Of a stretch of DNA of 64,000 bases, positions 1 to 9,458 are shown one piece after another. This DNA comes from Hyphomonas sp. TMED17. Lineage in GTDB: Bacteria > Pseudomonadota > Alphaproteobacteria > Caulobacterales > Hyphomonadaceae. Numbering within the stretch: position 1 is the first letter of the stretch; the number at the start of each line of letters is the position of its first letter. The notes beneath the pieces are model-generated. The model did not search any database and had not been told where the DNA came from. It saw only the letters and a list, made by a program, of their open reading frames with translations. The translations under genes and the position numbers were made by a program. Where the stretch lies: the NCBI GenBank assembly GCA_002172915.1, contig NHBW01000007.1:35422-99421 (forward strand), written 5' to 3'.

Positions 1-1246
1 CAGCCGCATCCCCGCCAAAGCCCAGCGGCTTAACAATACAAGGTTCCATCCAGCCCAGCACGGTCCGCGACCAAGTGCTCATTTCCTGCGGAATTCCGCC
101 GACGGTAGATGACATCACTTCCCAGGAGCCGGTCGAATTACTGGTCAGTCGGGCATAGATGTCAGGCAATCCGAGAGAGTGTCCGAATTCGTGAATAAAT
201 GTACTGATGTCGGTATATTCGCTCTGTAAATTGTAATCGACCAACCACAGACCATTTCCGATATCGATACCACTTCGGGGATTCAAGGTTCCGTCCACAA
301 CCGGCCCTTTACCCAAATTCTTTGCGACGATACTACGGTGCGGCCACATGCGATGGGCACAGGCTTGCTCGTCCTCGCTTAATTGCGACACCGCATCTGG
401 TGCCGCGTTCGGGGTTAGCTTTTCGTCCAACTTGTAGAGCCCGTGACAACTCGACTGCGCCCCGCCGGATACAACCATTACAAGATGATCAAGATATCCG
501 TCCGGCTCGTCACGATTTCCATCACCGTCATAATCGGTGGGGTCCCAGATATCATAATCGGCCCAAGGAAAATGAGGCTGTGCCGCAACCGCTGCGGACA
601 AGGCATCCTGCACGAGTTCTTGCGAACGCTGATCACTTCTCCAGGAGCCGTCACTGTTTTGGGAAGGCGCACCATAATAACTCTGTGGCCTGTCCAGCTC
701 AACGGTTGCAAACACGTCGCCGGTTATATTGTACTGCCCGCGCGACTGGTGGCGGTAATAATGCGACAGCGTCCCTGCTTCGGGAGACATTACACCTCCG
801 GCAAAAAGCAGATTCTGAAAATAGGCCTGATTCTTAAGATCCTGGTCCGCGTCGCCTTCAAACCGGTCGAACGCCTTGTCAGAGAAACGAATGGGTAAAA
901 CCAGCAAACGATGCGGCTGGTCGGGTCGAGCCGAAATGCTATTGATCGAGTCAAACTGGATTTGCGGATAGCCCAATTTATCGAATTGCAGGGCTGCGAG
1001 ATTATCGACCATTGCTTGCGACGTCGGGTCGGCAGAGACAGTTTCACCGGCCTCTGAGACGAGCGGCGTCATGACAAGTGCCGCCCCAAAGGCTAATTGC
1101 GCCAGCGTTTTCTTAATCCAGTCAGCCCGGCCTTTGCGCACCGCAGGCCTCGCGCAACCGGTTTGAGAGGACAAGCTGTGCGTGCCAGCCTGGGAGCAAG
1201 TTGCCATCCCCGCAAACAGGGATGGCAATTTATCCGTGAATATCAT
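1..1246 (-). CDS. M6-family (immune inhibitor A-like) secreted zinc metalloprotease, 3' end outside window
   Basis: The open frame enters from the left edge on the minus strand; about 415 N-terminal residues are present and the C-terminus is missing. The zinc-binding motif HEFGHSLGLPD is encoded around 160-195, matching HExxHxxGxxD of M6 peptidases (family knowledge). A hydrophobic export segment (LAQLAFGAALVMTPLVSEA) lies near residues 48-66, so the product is probably secreted. The ATG at 1246 has a GAGG Shine-Dalgarno 7 nt upstream. This leaves a 40-residue preface before the signal segment; a GTG at 1141 would give a conventional signal peptide, so the start is uncertain. An Asp-rich stretch (DYDGDGNRDEPDG, near 500-550) looks like a calcium-binding loop. 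It is monocistronic as far as can be seen. Confidence 0.88.
   Translation of the reverse strand, partial: MIFTDKLPSLFAGMATCSQAGTHSLSSQTGCARPAVRKGRADWIKKTLAQLAFGAALVMTPLVSEAGETVSADPTSQAMVDNLAALQFDKLGYPQIQFDSINSISARPDQPHRLLVLPIRFSDKAFDRFEGDADQDLKNQAYFQNLLFAGGVMSPEAGTLSHYYRHQSRGQYNITGDVFATVELDRPQSYYGAPSQNSDGSWRSDQRSQELVQDALSAAVAAQPHFPWADYDIWDPTDYDGDGNRDEPDGYLDHLVMVVSGGAQSSCHGLYKLDEKLTPNAAPDAVSQLSEDEQACAHRMWPHRSIVAKNLGKGPVVDGTLNPRSGIDIGNGLWLVDYNLQSEYTDISTFIHEFGHSLGLPDIYARLTSNSTGSWEVMSSTVGGIPQEMSTWSRTVLGWMEPCIVKPLGFGGDAA
1201..1228. other. Perfect 10-bp hairpin at the 5' end of the metalloprotease gene
   Basis: TTGCCATCCC (1201-1210) and GGGATGGCAA (1219-1228) pair perfectly around an 8-nt loop. 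The hairpin lies within the first codons if translation starts at 1246, or in the 5' leader if it starts at the GTG at 1141. It could hinder translation or stabilise the mRNA 5' end. The role is inferred. Confidence 0.4.
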
Positions 1247-1281
1247 CTCTAAACCTCATACTCGCTTGTACTTTTATATAG

Positions 1282-1292
1282 TAAACCGTTTA
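1282..1292. promoter_or_regulatory. Small inverted repeat upstream of the metalloprotease, possible operator
   Basis: TAAAC-C-GTTTA is an 11-bp inverted repeat 36 bp upstream of the protease ATG, next to a TATATA stretch (1274-1280) that could act as a -10 box on the minus strand. The sequence resembles half-sites of LacI-type operators but has an odd centre. No regulator gene is adjacent. Confidence 0.2.
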
Positions 1293-1386
1293 ACCAACGA
1301 TGTAATTAGTATTGTGATATGATCGAGGGACAAATGCCGCGATGCTTTAATGGTCATTAAATTTTCGTCAAAATACGGAAACCAGT

Positions 1387-3129
1387 CTAACGGGCCGTAA
1401 AACGCTCACGCAATTCTGCCTTCAAAATCTTACCATTTGCATTTCGAGGCAAAGGATCCGACAGAAATTGAATTTCGACCGGCACTTTGAATTTGGCGAG
1501 ACTCTTTCCGACATGGAGCTGCAAATCCGCTTCGGAAATATCAGCACCAGGCTTCAACTGCACGACGGCACCGACTTCCTGCCCAAGCACTTTGTGATCA
1601 ATGCCGACAATCGCCGCGTCCATCACCGCAGGATGGTCATAAAGGGCACTTTCAACTTCGATACAATAAATGTTTTCACCGCCCCGGATCAGCATGTCCT
1701 TGGCCCGGTCGACCAGATATAAAAAGCCCTCATCATCAATCTTTGCGAGATCTCCGGTTACGACCCAGCCATCGACAAATGTCTCTGCCGTTGCTTCTGG
1801 CCGGTTCCAGTACAGCTTGGCATTGCTCGGCCCTTTGCACCACAATTCGCCAACCTCACCGGCTGGCAATCCATCTCCATTCGGACCAACAACTTTGATC
1901 TCGACAGCCGGTGGCGGTACGCCAGCACTATCTGGCCGGTTGATATAGTCTTCACCGGCATTCAGGGTTGCGGTTGCACAGGTTTCTGTCATCCCCCAGC
2001 CATTAGCTGGCGCTGCCTCAGGCAGGCGTTTAGATATCGTCGATACCAGTTCAGGCGCCGAGGGCGCCCCGCCATATGATACGGCTTTAATCGAGGAGGT
2101 GTCATATTTGTCGTAATCGGGATGCTCGAGCAATTGCCACGCAATTGCCGGCACGCCACCGACAACGGTGATCCCCTCTTCCTCGATAATCGGCAAGGCC
2201 AGACTTGCATCCCATTTATACATGGTGACGATTTTATCGCCGCGATACAAAGACGGGATTAAAATCGCAAAGGCGCCGGTCGCATGAAAGAATGGTACCG
2301 ACAGCAAAATCGCGCCGGTTTCACGTTCCTCCGGTGCCGGTGGCGCTTCACCCCGGCGCAGCAGCATGCGCAACTGGCAAGTGCTCGAATTCATGAAATT
2401 CGAAATAATGGCACGATGGGTCGCTAATGCACCTTTGGGACGGCCGGTCGTACCAGAGGTGTACATAATCGTGGCGTCATCTTCAGGCTCCAATTCAATA
2501 TCTGGCAAGCCAATCGCCGGCAGCGAGGACCAGTTCGATATCGGACCGATTATATCGGCCAGAGCGAGGATACGGTCATTAACTGCATCGCCTGCGGCCC
2601 CGATCACGAAAACCTTCTCCAATTTGCTCAACCCGTCCAGACGGGACTGGATGCGGCCTAGGATGTCGGCATCAATGACGGCAATCTTACTGCCTGAATC
2701 AGACAGACCATAATCAAGTTCGTCTCCGGTCCACCAGGAATTCATCGGCGTAACGATGGCCCCGATAGACAGCCCCGCAAAAAATGCGACAGCCCATTCC
2801 GGATAATTGCGCATGATAATCGCAACACGGTCACCTTTCTGAACGCCGAAATCGTTCACCAGCGCATGCGCGAAATGCTCGACTGCGCGATTAAAGCCAG
2901 CAAACGTCACGCGCTCACCTTCAAAGACGAGATAATCGCGATCCGGATACTGGGTGTCGGCGGCAACCAATAGGTCGCGCAGCGTCTTCGGCGCATCCAC
3001 ATAAACCTTCATGTCGACGCCATTGATATTAGCATCGGCAAGTTTCAACTCGGTCTCAGACGAAGCAATCGCAGCATTCGCGGCCTGAATAGACATTACC
3101 GGCCAATTTTCTGGCAAGCCTGACCCCAT
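1387..3129 (-). CDS. Class I adenylate-forming acyl-CoA synthetase (fatty-acid--CoA ligase)
   Basis: 580 residues, the usual length for the ANL superfamily. It activates a carboxylic acid with ATP to an acyl-adenylate and then to acyl-CoA; the substrate cannot be read from sequence but is probably a medium or long chain acid. The P-loop TSGTTGRPKG lies near residues 224-233, the A5-type motif GWGMTET near 377, the hinge-region TGDLAKID near 460, and a C-terminal PRNANGKILK carries the catalytic lysine. The ATG at 3129 is preceded by GGAGG. The N-terminal 100 residues resemble those of the ligase at 58398-60119, so the two are paralogues. It sits downstream of dxs on the same strand with a 157-bp gap. 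Confidence 0.92.
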   Translation of the reverse strand: MGSGLPENWPVMSIQAANAAIASSETELKLADANINGVDMKVYVDAPKTLRDLLVAADTQYPDRDYLVFEGERVTFAGFNRAVEHFAHALVNDFGVQKGDRVAIIMRNYPEWAVAFFAGLSIGAIVTPMNSWWTGDELDYGLSDSGSKIAVIDADILGRIQSRLDGLSKLEKVFVIGAAGDAVNDRILALADIIGPISNWSSLPAIGLPDIELEPEDDATIMYTSGTTGRPKGALATHRAIISNFMNSSTCQLRMLLRRGEAPPAPEERETGAILLSVPFFHATGAFAILIPSLYRGDKIVTMYKWDASLALPIIEEEGITVVGGVPAIAWQLLEHPDYDKYDTSSIKAVSYGGAPSAPELVSTISKRLPEAAPANGWGMTETCATATLNAGEDYINRPDSAGVPPPAVEIKVVGPNGDGLPAGEVGELWCKGPSNAKLYWNRPEATAETFVDGWVVTGDLAKIDDEGFLYLVDRAKDMLIRGGENIYCIEVESALYDHPAVMDAAIVGIDHKVLGQEVGAVVQLKPGADISEADLQLHVGKSLAKFKVPVEIQFLSDPLPRNANGKILKAELRERFTAR

Positions 3130-3286
3130 AACATATCCTCCAATTATTTTTATCCGATATGCGCTATCAGCGCCGGCAATGAAAGGGGATACGCCACGTT
3201 AGCTCGCACCTTAGCGGTGAATAAATCAGAATTGTCGGCTGAAACCGGATTTTACAGCGCGGTTAACCGGCAAAAATCTTATCCCG

Positions 3287-5218
3287 TCAGGCAATATTGT
3301 CGCCAATCCCGATCGCGGACGCATCCAGAACATCACCCCGGCCAAGTGCCGAGACCGCCATATCGGCAATATTCGCCGCGACCAGCCCGGCCTCGACATA
3401 CATCTTTCCGGGATCATCCTGGTCCTGAAAAATATCCGGCAAATGCATCGTCCTTATCTTAAGCCCGGAATCGAGGGCACCGCACTGTGCCAGCTCATGC
3501 AAAACAAAACTGCCAAACCCGCCAATTGCGCCCTCTTCAATTGTTACAAGGACCTCATGCTCGCGCGCCAGACGTCTGGTCAGATCAACATCAATCGGCT
3601 TGGCAAAGCGCGCATCGGCAACTGTGCAGGATAATCCCTGCGCGGCGAGCATGTCGGCTGCGTTGAGGCACTCATGTAGCCTCGCACCATAGGATAAAAG
3701 CGCAATTGTCGTGCCTTCACGAACGATCCGGCCACGACCAATTTCGAGTGGGGTGGCGACGTCCGGAATGACTGCGCCAAAGCCGGAGCCCCGAGGATAG
3801 CGAAACGCGCTCGGGCGATCGTCAATAGCATGCGCTGTGGCAACCATATTTGCCAGTTCCGCCTCATCGGAGGCGGCCATGCATACAAAACCCGGTAGCG
3901 CGCCAAGATAACCGACATCGAAACTACCGGCATGAGTCGGACCATCGGCGCCGACAAGCCCAGCCCGATCAATAGCAAACCTGACCGGCAGGCTTTGTAT
4001 CGCGACATCATGCACAATCTGATCATATCCGCGCTGCAGAAAAGTCGAGTAAATCGCGGTAAACGGCTTCAAGCCACCCGCGGCCATCGCCGCAGCCATC
4101 GTGACCGCATGCTGTTCTGCGATGCCGACATCGAAAGACCGATCGGGAAACTCAGCTTCGAAAATTTTGACACCCGTGCCCGATGGCATTGCCGCTGTGA
4201 TCGCACAAATCCGGTCATCCTCACGCGCTAACTCGACCAAAGTCTGACCAAACACATTGGTAAAGGACGGCGCTGACGGCGCTGGTTTTTTTTGTTCGCC
4301 TGTCACAACATTAAACTGGCTTACACCATGATATTTGTCGGCGCTGTCTTCGGCCGGCGCGTAACCTTTACCTTTTTGCGTAACGACATGCATCAGCACA
4401 GGGCGGTTCATATTCTTGACGTTTTCCAAAACCGGCAGAAGCACATCAAGATCGTGCCCGTCTATCGGCCCGATATAATAGAAGCCAAGCTCCTCGAACA
4501 TCGTCCCGCCCATCGCGAAACCGCGCAAATACTCCTCTGCCTTCCGGCTCGCATTCTCCAATCCGATCGGCTTGACCACGGCCTTGGCGAATTTTCGCAA
4601 ACTACGATAAGATCTTCCCGATACGAGCCGCGAGAAATAATGGCTCATCGCACCGACCGGCGGGGCGATAGACATGTCATTATCATTCAGAATAACGATC
4701 TGACGGGCCTGGTCGCCGCCGACATTATTCATCGCTTCATAGGCCATACCGGCAGTCATGGCGCCATCGCCGATAACTGAAATGATATGATTGTCCTTGC
4801 CCAGCAAATCACGGGCTACGGCAAAGCCATGTCCGGCTGAAATTGACGTCGAGGCGTGTGCCGCCCCAAAGGCGTCATATTCACTCTCCGCGCGCTTGGT
4901 AAATCCCGACAGGCCGCCACCCTGACGCAGAGTCTTGATGCGGTCGCGCCGCCCCGTCAGGATCTTATGCGGATAGCATTGATGACCGACATCCCAGATC
5001 AGATGATCATCAGGCGTGTCAAAAACACTGTGTATTGCCACTGTCAGCTCGACCACGCCCAATCCGGCACCGAGATGACCGCCCGTCACGGATACCGCGC
5101 TAATTACTTCGTCGCGAACTTCATCGGCAATTTTTTTCAGTTCTTCCCGCGACTTCTCTTTGAGGTCACGTGGTGAGTTTATGCCATCCAGCAATCGCAT
5201 GTTTTCCAGTTCGTCCAT
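3287..5218 (-). CDS. dxs: 1-deoxy-D-xylulose-5-phosphate synthase
   Basis: 643 residues, full length. It condenses pyruvate and glyceraldehyde-3-phosphate to DXP using thiamine diphosphate, the first step of the MEP isoprenoid pathway. Visible signatures are VGHQCYPHK near residue 77, the ThDP/Mg motif [16 protein letters not shown] near 150, the catalytic-region EQHAVTMAA, and [15 protein letters not shown] in the second domain. It is the last gene of the xseB-ispA-dxs set, a typical alphaproteobacterial arrangement; ispA ends 39 bp upstream, so the genes are probably co-transcribed. Confidence 0.97.
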   Translation of the reverse strand: MDELENMRLLDGINSPRDLKEKSREELKKIADEVRDEVISAVSVTGGHLGAGLGVVELTVAIHSVFDTPDDHLIWDVGHQCYPHKILTGRRDRIKTLRQGGGLSGFTKRAESEYDAFGAAHASTSISAGHGFAVARDLLGKDNHIISVIGDGAMTAGMAYEAMNNVGGDQARQIVILNDNDMSIAPPVGAMSHYFSRLVSGRSYRSLRKFAKAVVKPIGLENASRKAEEYLRGFAMGGTMFEELGFYYIGPIDGHDLDVLLPVLENVKNMNRPVLMHVVTQKGKGYAPAEDSADKYHGVSQFNVVTGEQKKPAPSAPSFTNVFGQTLVELAREDDRICAITAAMPSGTGVKIFEAEFPDRSFDVGIAEQHAVTMAAAMAAGGLKPFTAIYSTFLQRGYDQIVHDVAIQSLPVRFAIDRAGLVGADGPTHAGSFDVGYLGALPGFVCMAASDEAELANMVATAHAIDDRPSAFRYPRGSGFGAVIPDVATPLEIGRGRIVREGTTIALLSYGARLHECLNAADMLAAQGLSCTVADARFAKPIDVDLTRRLAREHEVLVTIEEGAIGGFGSFVLHELAQCGALDSGLKIRTMHLPDIFQDQDDPGKMYVEAGLVAANIADMAVSALGRGDVLDASAIGIGDNIA

Positions 5219-5257
5219 GACATGAACCTGTGCCTAAATCATTTATCTCGTGACGCG

Positions 5258-6160
5258 TTAATGCGCTCTATCGAGGACAAAATCTACTGACTGCAGTAAT
5301 ATATTTGCGCGATCACCAAAAAAAGCGAGGTGGGTGCGCGCTTGCGCCGCGAGCATTTTGACCCGTTCTCGAGCTGGCTCGACCCCCAAAAGTGTTACAA
5401 AATTTGTCTTACCGGCGCTTTCGTCACTGCGTAATGGTTTGCCGACAAGCGCCGGATCTCCTTCGACATCAAGCAAGTCATCAGAAATTTGATAAGCCAG
5501 ACCGAGATCATGCGCGAAACCTTGCAATGCGAGACGCTCGCCCTCATTAGCACCGCCGAGGATTCCCGCAGACTCGACGGAATAGGATATCAACGCACCT
5601 GTTTTCAGACGCTGCATACGAGTAATCGTATTGATATCGCGAGGTGTATCCTGATGCAGCATGTCGATCATCTGACCGCCAACCATGCCAACCGCTCCAG
5701 AGGCATCCGCCAGTCGCTCGATCAACTTCAACCGCAAGACCGGATCGGTATGGGTTTCGGAACTGGCTAATATTTTGAAGGCCAGCGTGAGCAAAGCGTC
5801 ACCTGCAAGAACGGCAGTGGCTTCATCAAAAGCCTTATGCACTGTCGGCTGCCCGCGGCGATAATCATCATCGTCCATACACGGCAAATCATCATGTACC
5901 AGCGAATAAGTATGCACGCATTCAAGCGCCGCGGCAGTCCGCAGTAAAGACCGCTCGGGAACATCGAATAATGCGCCCGTTTCAATAACGTAAAACGGCC
6001 GCATACGTTTGCCATTTGCTAGTGCGGCGTGCCGCATAGCCCGCATCAAATCAGCTTCCGGGCCCTGCGCTGACGGTATTAGCTGGTCAAGCGCAACCGT
6101 AACACGATCGGCGATCTCGGTCAGGCGTCTGCCAAACTCGGTATCTGATGAGGCCGGCAT
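5258..6160 (-). CDS. ispA: Polyprenyl (farnesyl/geranylgeranyl) diphosphate synthase
   Basis: 300 residues, typical for short-chain trans-prenyltransferases. It chains isopentenyl diphosphate onto allylic diphosphates in the cytoplasm. The first Asp-rich motif DDLPCMDDDD is near residues 93-102 and the second, DDLLDVEGD, near 237; both bind Mg-diphosphate. The ATG overlaps the xseB stop by one base (TAATG), indicating translational coupling. Chain length (C15 versus C20) is not certain; the context with dxs favours farnesyl diphosphate synthase. Confidence 0.95.
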   Translation of the reverse strand: MPASSDTEFGRRLTEIADRVTVALDQLIPSAQGPEADLMRAMRHAALANGKRMRPFYVIETGALFDVPERSLLRTAAALECVHTYSLVHDDLPCMDDDDYRRGQPTVHKAFDEATAVLAGDALLTLAFKILASSETHTDPVLRLKLIERLADASGAVGMVGGQMIDMLHQDTPRDINTITRMQRLKTGALISYSVESAGILGGANEGERLALQGFAHDLGLAYQISDDLLDVEGDPALVGKPLRSDESAGKTNFVTLLGVEPARERVKMLAAQARTHLAFFGDRANILLQSVDFVLDRAH

Positions 6161-6405
6161 TACTCGAAACTCGCCGGCTCGGTCGTGACCGCTCCGTCAG
6201 CCCCCTGCACGACTTGTTCAACTTTTAATTCAGCCGCTTTTAATCGCGCCTCGCAATGCGCTTTCAGGGCCGCGCCGCGCTCATAGAAGGCAATTGATTC
6301 CTCGAGATCGACGACACCCTGATCCAGCTGGCGGACAATGTTTTCAAGCTCAGCTAGAGCTTCTTCAAAACTCATCTCCGAAACCGGTTTCGTTTCTGCA
6401 CTCAT
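6160..6405 (-). CDS. xseB: Exodeoxyribonuclease VII small subunit
   Basis: 81 residues from the ATG at 6405; a TTG at 6417 in frame is less likely. It has the family's two-helix composition, with SFEEALAELENIVRQLDQG near the N-terminus and LEESIAFYERGAAL following. It forms the XseA/XseB nuclease that degrades single-stranded DNA. It is coupled to ispA by a one-base overlap. The large subunit XseA is not in this window. Confidence 0.93.
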   Translation of the reverse strand: MSAETKPVSEMSFEEALAELENIVRQLDQGVVDLEESIAFYERGAALKAHCEARLKAAELKVEQVVQGADGAVTTEPASFE

Positions 6406-6475
6406 CTTTTTCACCAATCGCTATTCGCGGAAATCGACCCTAGGGGCAGTCATGCCGCTACTCAATGGCCTCTAC

Positions 6476-7078
6476 CTATTTTCCACGATATTCATAAATA
6501 CGGTAACTCCAATACCCGTCACCGCCATCCCGGACACAAACCCAGCCAAGGCGCGTCAAAGGGCGTTGTAGCATTCGGTTAAACCAGCCGTGCGCCGCTA
6601 GATAAACACTTCCTTCTGCCGCCTTTTCATGCAGAGAAATAGCGGCCTCTCCGGCTCTGTTTCGGGCTTGGCGAAAGGATTCACCGTCAAGACTATGGCC
6701 GGCCAGCCAGCATATCCGCGCCAGAACATTCCATGTTTTTGGTAGATATTTTGCGCCTGTTAAGCGCGGCGGCGGCAGCGGGGCCTCATTATACACCGGA
6801 TCTTGGGATGGTGACCGGCCACCGGATGCAAACTGCGCTGTTTCGACGGCTCGTAAACGTGCCGAGCTAAGGACAAAATCAACGCCGTCAACGGCGGCAA
6901 CGAGGTTTTCCGGCGGCGCCTGATCGGCAGCCAGCCGTCCCGCCTCGTAGCGATTCCACCAGTCGCGATATTCCGACCAGTTTAGTTTTGGTCCGGCAGC
7001 CCTGTCCAGAGCCGGACGGCCATGCCTAGAGACAATAATAGGCCCGCGGGGAATGCTGCGTACCAACAATTTAGACAT
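6476..7078 (-). CDS. Histidine phosphatase (phosphoglycerate mutase-like) family protein
   Basis: 200 residues. The phosphohistidine motif appears as SRHGRP near residues 17-22, SSARLRAVETA follows near 92, and a second histidine lies in AAHGWFNR near residue 162. These are the four-site pattern of the superfamily (RHG, Arg, Glu, His). The substrate is unknown; the family includes SixA-type protein phosphatases and small-molecule phosphatases. It lies between lepB and xseB on the same strand. Confidence 0.8.
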   Translation of the reverse strand: MSKLLVRSIPRGPIIVSRHGRPALDRAAGPKLNWSEYRDWWNRYEAGRLAADQAPPENLVAAVDGVDFVLSSARLRAVETAQFASGGRSPSQDPVYNEAPLPPPRLTGAKYLPKTWNVLARICWLAGHSLDGESFRQARNRAGEAAISLHEKAAEGSVYLAAHGWFNRMLQRPLTRLGWVCVRDGGDGYWSYRIYEYRGK

Positions 7079-7174
7079 GACCTATGAAAACTCCGAACAA
7101 CGCCCCGAACAAAAGGTCTTAGCGCGTTTTTCGCACGAGGAAAATGGTTTAAGTTCGGCTAATTCCGACCCGGT

Positions 7175-8035
7175 TTACAAACCACGCCAAACCCGCGACT
7201 TCATACATGGCTCGGCGCCTGCCCGCCGACAACTATAGGTACTAAAAAGAACCGTGTCGGCGCGCCCGATCAGGTTGTTAAAAGGAACAAATCCGATCGA
7301 CGCCCGTTTTTCGGAAATACCATTTCTCGGATTACAGCCTGACTCCGCAATGATACCGGCCGCTGCCTGCGGACAATGTCCTGATACGGCCCGGGCATCG
7401 ACCGAATTATCACGATTATCACCCATGAAAAAATAATGCCCCTCCGGAACAATGAAAGTCGGCGTATTATCCAGATACGAAACATTTTCCCACGTGTGAG
7501 CGAGCCAGCTAACATCGTCAATACGCTCGCGATACTCACGCGCCAGAACCGGTACGTTACGCCCATTCTCAATATAACGAACCCGCCCGATAAAATCCCG
7601 CTGGATAGGACTTCCATTCAGTAGAATGTGACCATTCCGAAGCCGAATTTCATCGCCAGGAATACCGATAATTCGTTTAATCATGACCCGTGGTGTGTGG
7701 GGGTGCTCGAATACCGCAATGTCGCCCCGCTTCGGCTGCGACACCAGAATCCTGCCATTCGGAAGGGGCAGATATCGGCCGAAACTAAACGGCAGCGAAT
7801 GTCTCGAATAGCCATAGGCGAACTTGTTTACCGCAACCCGGTCACCGACCTGCAAATTAGGAACCATACTCTCTGAGGGAATAACCCGAAGCTCATAGAA
7901 AAGACCTGAAAAAATGAGAAAAACCGGAATAAAGACCGACAGAGTCGCGCCCCATTCGCGAAGCTCGTTCTTGATACGATCGGAAAGACCCAAGGGCAGG
8001 TCCACGACATCATGCTTGGTCGAGTTTTCAGCCAT
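7175..8035 (-). CDS. lepB: Signal peptidase I
   Basis: 286 residues. It is an integral inner-membrane serine protease that removes signal peptides in the periplasm. One transmembrane helix spans about residues 31-47, followed by PSESMVPNLQVGD with the catalytic Ser56, then VMIKRIIGIPGDEI with the catalytic Lys120, and the conserved GDNRDNSVDAR box. The Ser/Lys dyad is intact. AAGGAG lies just before the ATG. The usual alphaproteobacterial neighbours acpS, rnc and era are not here, so the gene is in a non-standard place. Confidence 0.95.
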   Translation of the reverse strand: MAENSTKHDVVDLPLGLSDRIKNELREWGATLSVFIPVFLIFSGLFYELRVIPSESMVPNLQVGDRVAVNKFAYGYSRHSLPFSFGRYLPLPNGRILVSQPKRGDIAVFEHPHTPRVMIKRIIGIPGDEIRLRNGHILLNGSPIQRDFIGRVRYIENGRNVPVLAREYRERIDDVSWLAHTWENVSYLDNTPTFIVPEGHYFFMGDNRDNSVDARAVSGHCPQAAAGIIAESGCNPRNGISEKRASIGFVPFNNLIGRADTVLFSTYSCRRAGAEPCMKSRVWRGL

Positions 8036-8200
8036 GCTCTACTCCTTCATAAGCCTCTCGCCGGACATTGAGACTGTTTCCGCCGGTTTATGATACTGAT
8101 CGTGGTCTCGCACAACCGTCTGCCCATTTGCTTTAGCTTGATTGTGAAGACCCGCCTATGATGTAAAAACACCACATGCGGGGTTCGTATAAAATATTGG

Positions 8201-9268
8201 CTACGCCGCGCGATACCAGCTAACACCATCCGCATCCTCGCTGAAGGTGACTTTCCCCTGCCCGATCAGAAAATTCAGATGAGCAAGGGCCTCGCCTGTC
8301 GCCATGTTCAGAACATCATCATTGATAGCTCGACCGAAAATGGCCGGAAATATATCAACAACCCGACGCGGGGCCTGCGTGACGCTCTGCAACAGACGTT
8401 TAAGCGCGATTTCATGCCCCCGTATCAGATGGTCCAGCCGGTCATGCGCTCCGAAAAAAGGCTCATTATGAGCCGGCAGAACCAATGTATTTGCGGCTAC
8501 TGCATTCTTGAGTTTAGCACAGCTGTTGAGCCAGTCAGCCAGCGGATTCGCCTTCGGCTCGGTAGGAAACACCGACACATTGGAAGAAATACGCGGCAGA
8601 AGCTGATCGCCGGAAATTAATACTCCGAGCGCCGGACAATACAGACAGGCGTGTTCGGGAGAATGCCCGTTCCCAATAATGACCGTCCAGGTCTGACCAG
8701 CCATCTCGAAATTCTGGTGATCTTCGATTCGGACATAGGAATCAGGCAATTGCGACAATGCCCGGCCAAATCGTCCGAACCGGGCAACATAATCATCAAT
8801 GTGATGTGGTTGCCAACCGGCCCGCTTACAGAAGTCGATGGCTTCACGCGGCGCGTCGCGGCCGGTATCGGACACCAGCATCCGGCTCGTGATATACTCT
8901 AACCGGCTGATCCAGAACTCTGCCCCCGGGAATTTGCGATAGAGCCATCCCGCATTACCGATATGGTCGGGATGCATATGAGTCACGATAATCCGCCAGA
9001 CCGGCCGTCCCCCGAGTAATTCCGAAAAAATATCCCGCCAAGCCTGCTTGGTTTCAGGCAATGGCATACCCGTATCAACAATGGTCCAGCCACGAGGACC
9101 ATCATCAATCAGCCACAAATTTATACATTGCAGCGAAAAGGGGAGCGGCATTCGAACCCAGTGAATGCCCGGTGCCACTTTCATCGTCTTACCAACTGCC
9201 GGCGTCTCGTCGCCATGTGGGTATTTCAATGCTGCACGACCAGCTGTTTTGCCTTCAAATCCATCCAT
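8201..9268 (-). CDS. MBL-fold metallohydrolase
   Basis: 355 residues from the ATG at 9268 (a TTG at 9304 is also in frame). The metallo-beta-lactamase zinc motif THMHPDHIGNAGW is near residue 97, with GNGHSPEHACLY and SGDQLLP supplying further metal ligands, and PAHNEPFFG near the C-terminus. The family hydrolyses thioesters, lactones or similar; many homologues in lipid-degrading bacteria carry the same VAPGIHWVRMPLPF N-terminus. The exact substrate is unknown. It is divergent from the MFS gene. Confidence 0.85.
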   Translation of the reverse strand: MDGFEGKTAGRAALKYPHGDETPAVGKTMKVAPGIHWVRMPLPFSLQCINLWLIDDGPRGWTIVDTGMPLPETKQAWRDIFSELLGGRPVWRIIVTHMHPDHIGNAGWLYRKFPGAEFWISRLEYITSRMLVSDTGRDAPREAIDFCKRAGWQPHHIDDYVARFGRFGRALSQLPDSYVRIEDHQNFEMAGQTWTVIIGNGHSPEHACLYCPALGVLISGDQLLPRISSNVSVFPTEPKANPLADWLNSCAKLKNAVAANTLVLPAHNEPFFGAHDRLDHLIRGHEIALKRLLQSVTQAPRRVVDIFPAIFGRAINDDVLNMATGEALAHLNFLIGQGKVTFSEDADGVSWYRAA

Positions 9269-9395
9269 AATGATATTTTTGGCACAAGCCCGGGACGGCT
9301 CCAATCCATGACCAAGGGGCAGCTTTAATAAACTCTGACGGGGCCGCGCCCGAAATCCACCCGATACGCCCGAGCCAACAAAACGAGCCCATGCC

Positions 9396-9422
9396 TTGAC
9401 GATGATCGCTTGCTAATAATTA
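9396..9422 (+). promoter_or_regulatory. Weak candidate promoter for the MFS transporter
   Basis: TTGACG at 9396-9401 resembles a -35 box and TAATTA at 9417-9422 a -10 box, but the 15-bp spacing is short. It lies 37 bp upstream of the ATG at 9459. Confidence 0.25.
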
Positions 9423-9458
9423 CAAAAGGAATACGACTTCTGGTTTGACGAGGCCGAG

